Position numbers and translations under genes: made by a program | DNA from: Tiliqua scincoides | Lineage: Eukaryota > Chordata > Lepidosauria > Squamata > Scincidae | Assembly: GCF_035046505.1 (NCBI RefSeq) | Contig: NC_089830.1 | Span: 10,220,315 to 10,284,314, forward strand | DNA: 64,000 bases | Direction: 5' to 3' | Notes under the pieces: model-generated | Database searches by the model: none | What the model was told of the DNA's origin: nothing | Seen by the model: the letters and a program-made list of their open reading frames with translations, nothing else | Shown here: piece after piece, positions 62,770-64,000 of the stretch | Layout of the letters: each line of letters opens with the position of its first letter | Position numbering within the stretch: the stretch's first letter is position 1

Positions 62770-63090
62770 TGTGGGGAACAACGAAAAGGGATGGGTATTT
62801 TTAGCCTTGAGAAGAGAAGGCAAAGGAGATGTATGATAGCCATCCTCAAATATCTGAAGGGCTGTCACGTGGAAGAACGAACCGCGGCTGCTGAGGACAG
62901 GACTAGAACCAACAGGTTTAAACTACAGGAAGGCTGATCTCGGCTGGACAGAACTCCTCATCTGTAAGAGTTGTCTGGCAGTGGGACAGTCTGCCCTACG
63001 TAATAGCAGGCCTTTCCTTGTTGGAGGCTTTCATGCAGAGGTTGGAGAGCCACCTGCAAGGGATACCACATGCAAGTAGACAGTTAGGGA
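62770..63090 (+). mobile_element. Degenerate CR1 LINE 3' fragment
   Basis: The frame includes GMGIFSLEKRRQRRCMIAIL then KYLKGCHVEERTA, and continues with 'aggctttcatgcagaggttg'. Old, with frame breaks. Confidence 0.85.
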
Positions 63091-63237
63091 CTACTGAGAA
63101 AAAGCAAAAAATATTTCCTTAAACACAGGAAAATATAGAAGCCCAAATACTACCAGAACTTCTCCAGACATCTTCAAGGTAAGCTTCTCAGTCTAAATAA
63201 CTCAACCAACGCTTGAGCTTACTCGATGCAATAGATT

Positions 63238-63295
63238 TGTGGTTCTCAAACTTTTTAGCACTGGGACCCACTTTTCAGAATGGCAATCTGTTGGG

Positions 63296-63336
<41 letters not shown>

Positions 63337-63800
63337 TCTGTATTTATATACCGCCTTTCTGGTCATCGGATTACTCCTCTGACTTTATTCAAGGCGGTTT
63401 ACATAGGCAGGTGTTTCTAAATCCCTCAAGGGGATTTCTACAATCGTAGAGGTTCTCTCTTTCAGGAACCAACAACATTTCAGAATGGATCTTCCTGGCT
63501 TGGTCTCACTTCTGGCCTCCGGTTCTCCCACGCAAGCTGACAAGCAGCTCCATCTCCCCCCTCATGTGGAGGGCAGCCAAGACGCTTCTTGCTCACACCG
63601 AGAGCAGGTGGAATCGCTCAGCTGGGCTTGTCAGCTGCTTCAAGTTCTCGCCGTTCTCAGCCGTTCAGGGAGCTGCCGGTGTCCTTGAACTGGCGACCTT
63701 CTGATGTTATCTTCGGGCTAATGGAGGCTCTACCCTACTGGGATCCACTGAAAGTGATGTCGTTAACCTGGAGGTGATGTCATGGTTGGAAGTGACATCA
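63238..63800. mobile_element. hAT fragment, 'cagtggttctcaaac' family, split by a SINE
   Basis: 'gtggttctcaaactttttag' then 'cactgggacccacttttcag' at the left. It resumes at about 63734 with 'actgggatccactgaaagtg' then 'atgtcgttaacctggaggtg'. Confidence 0.7.
63298..63733 (-). mobile_element. tRNA-derived SINE with (TAA)n tail
   Basis: Minus strand: head 'gtagagcctccattagccc' and B-box 'ggtcgccagttcaaggacac'; 3' part 'gtaaaccgccttgaataaag' and 'aaaggcggtatataaatac'; tail of about a dozen TAA units at 63298-63335. 'tgggat' brackets it. The stretch 63801-64000 is unassigned. Confidence 0.85.
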
Positions 63801-64000
63801 TCAATTTAGGCTTTAAGCCCAAACGTTCTAGCTTGGAAGTCAAAGTAGAAAGCAGACTTGGATTCTTCTCCAACCACACAGACCTTCCCCCTTTCCAGCA
63901 TCCCATCTTCCCATCTCCTCAGGGCAAAGTACCATGCCCCCCCCCCTCTCACTGGAGCCTGCCCAACAACTCTTCACCCTTTATTTTCAGCTCTGTGTTT

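Overview
The window looks like a piece of a squamate reptile genome. This is inferred from the split host gene and from the repeat mix: CR1 and L3-like LINEs, tRNA-derived and 5S-rRNA-derived SINEs, and many short hAT and mariner-type DNA transposons. No species can be named from the sequence alone. No bacterial genes, CRISPR arrays, intact rRNA or tRNA genes, or recognisable retroviral copies were seen.

One host gene fills positions 9572-50914 on the + strand. Eleven exons join in consistent phase to give a 545-residue secreted papain-family (C1A) cysteine protease of the type annotated in non-mammalian vertebrates as 'counting factor associated protein D-like' or 'digestive cysteine proteinase-like'. 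It has a signal peptide, a roughly 200-residue N-terminal region specific to this subfamily, an I29-type propeptide, and a peptidase domain with Gln344, Cys350, His492 and Asn512 all present. It reads as intact. A candidate core promoter lies at 9484-9571 and a candidate poly(A) signal at 51606-51611.

Almost everything else is transposable-element sequence. Before the gene (1-9480) lie MITEs, a CR1 fragment split by a palindromic hAT MITE, and tRNA-SINE fragments. Intron 1 (9618-18614) holds 5S-derived SINEs and a three-deep nest (MITE, then LINE, then hAT). Intron 2 (18675-31568) holds a nearly complete L3/CR1-like LINE with a 900-codon open ORF2, and a local duplicative inversion. Intron 4 (33136-40653) holds a Tc1/mariner element inside an hAT, and a second hAT carrying a pogo-like element that itself contains two tandem arrays. 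Intron 5 (40898-44322) contains a large inverted duplication. Introns 6-10 are short. Downstream of the gene (51650-64000) are L3 fragments, several hAT insertions with clear 8-bp target duplications, a tandem array derived from a MITE, and no firm second gene.

The most interesting observations are three. A short 5S-rRNA-derived SINE shares its 3' tail with LINE fragments in the same window, which suggests a SINE-LINE partnership. Short palindromic MITEs have been turned into tandem arrays inside larger DNA transposons. Several nested insertions have target-site duplications clear enough to order in time.
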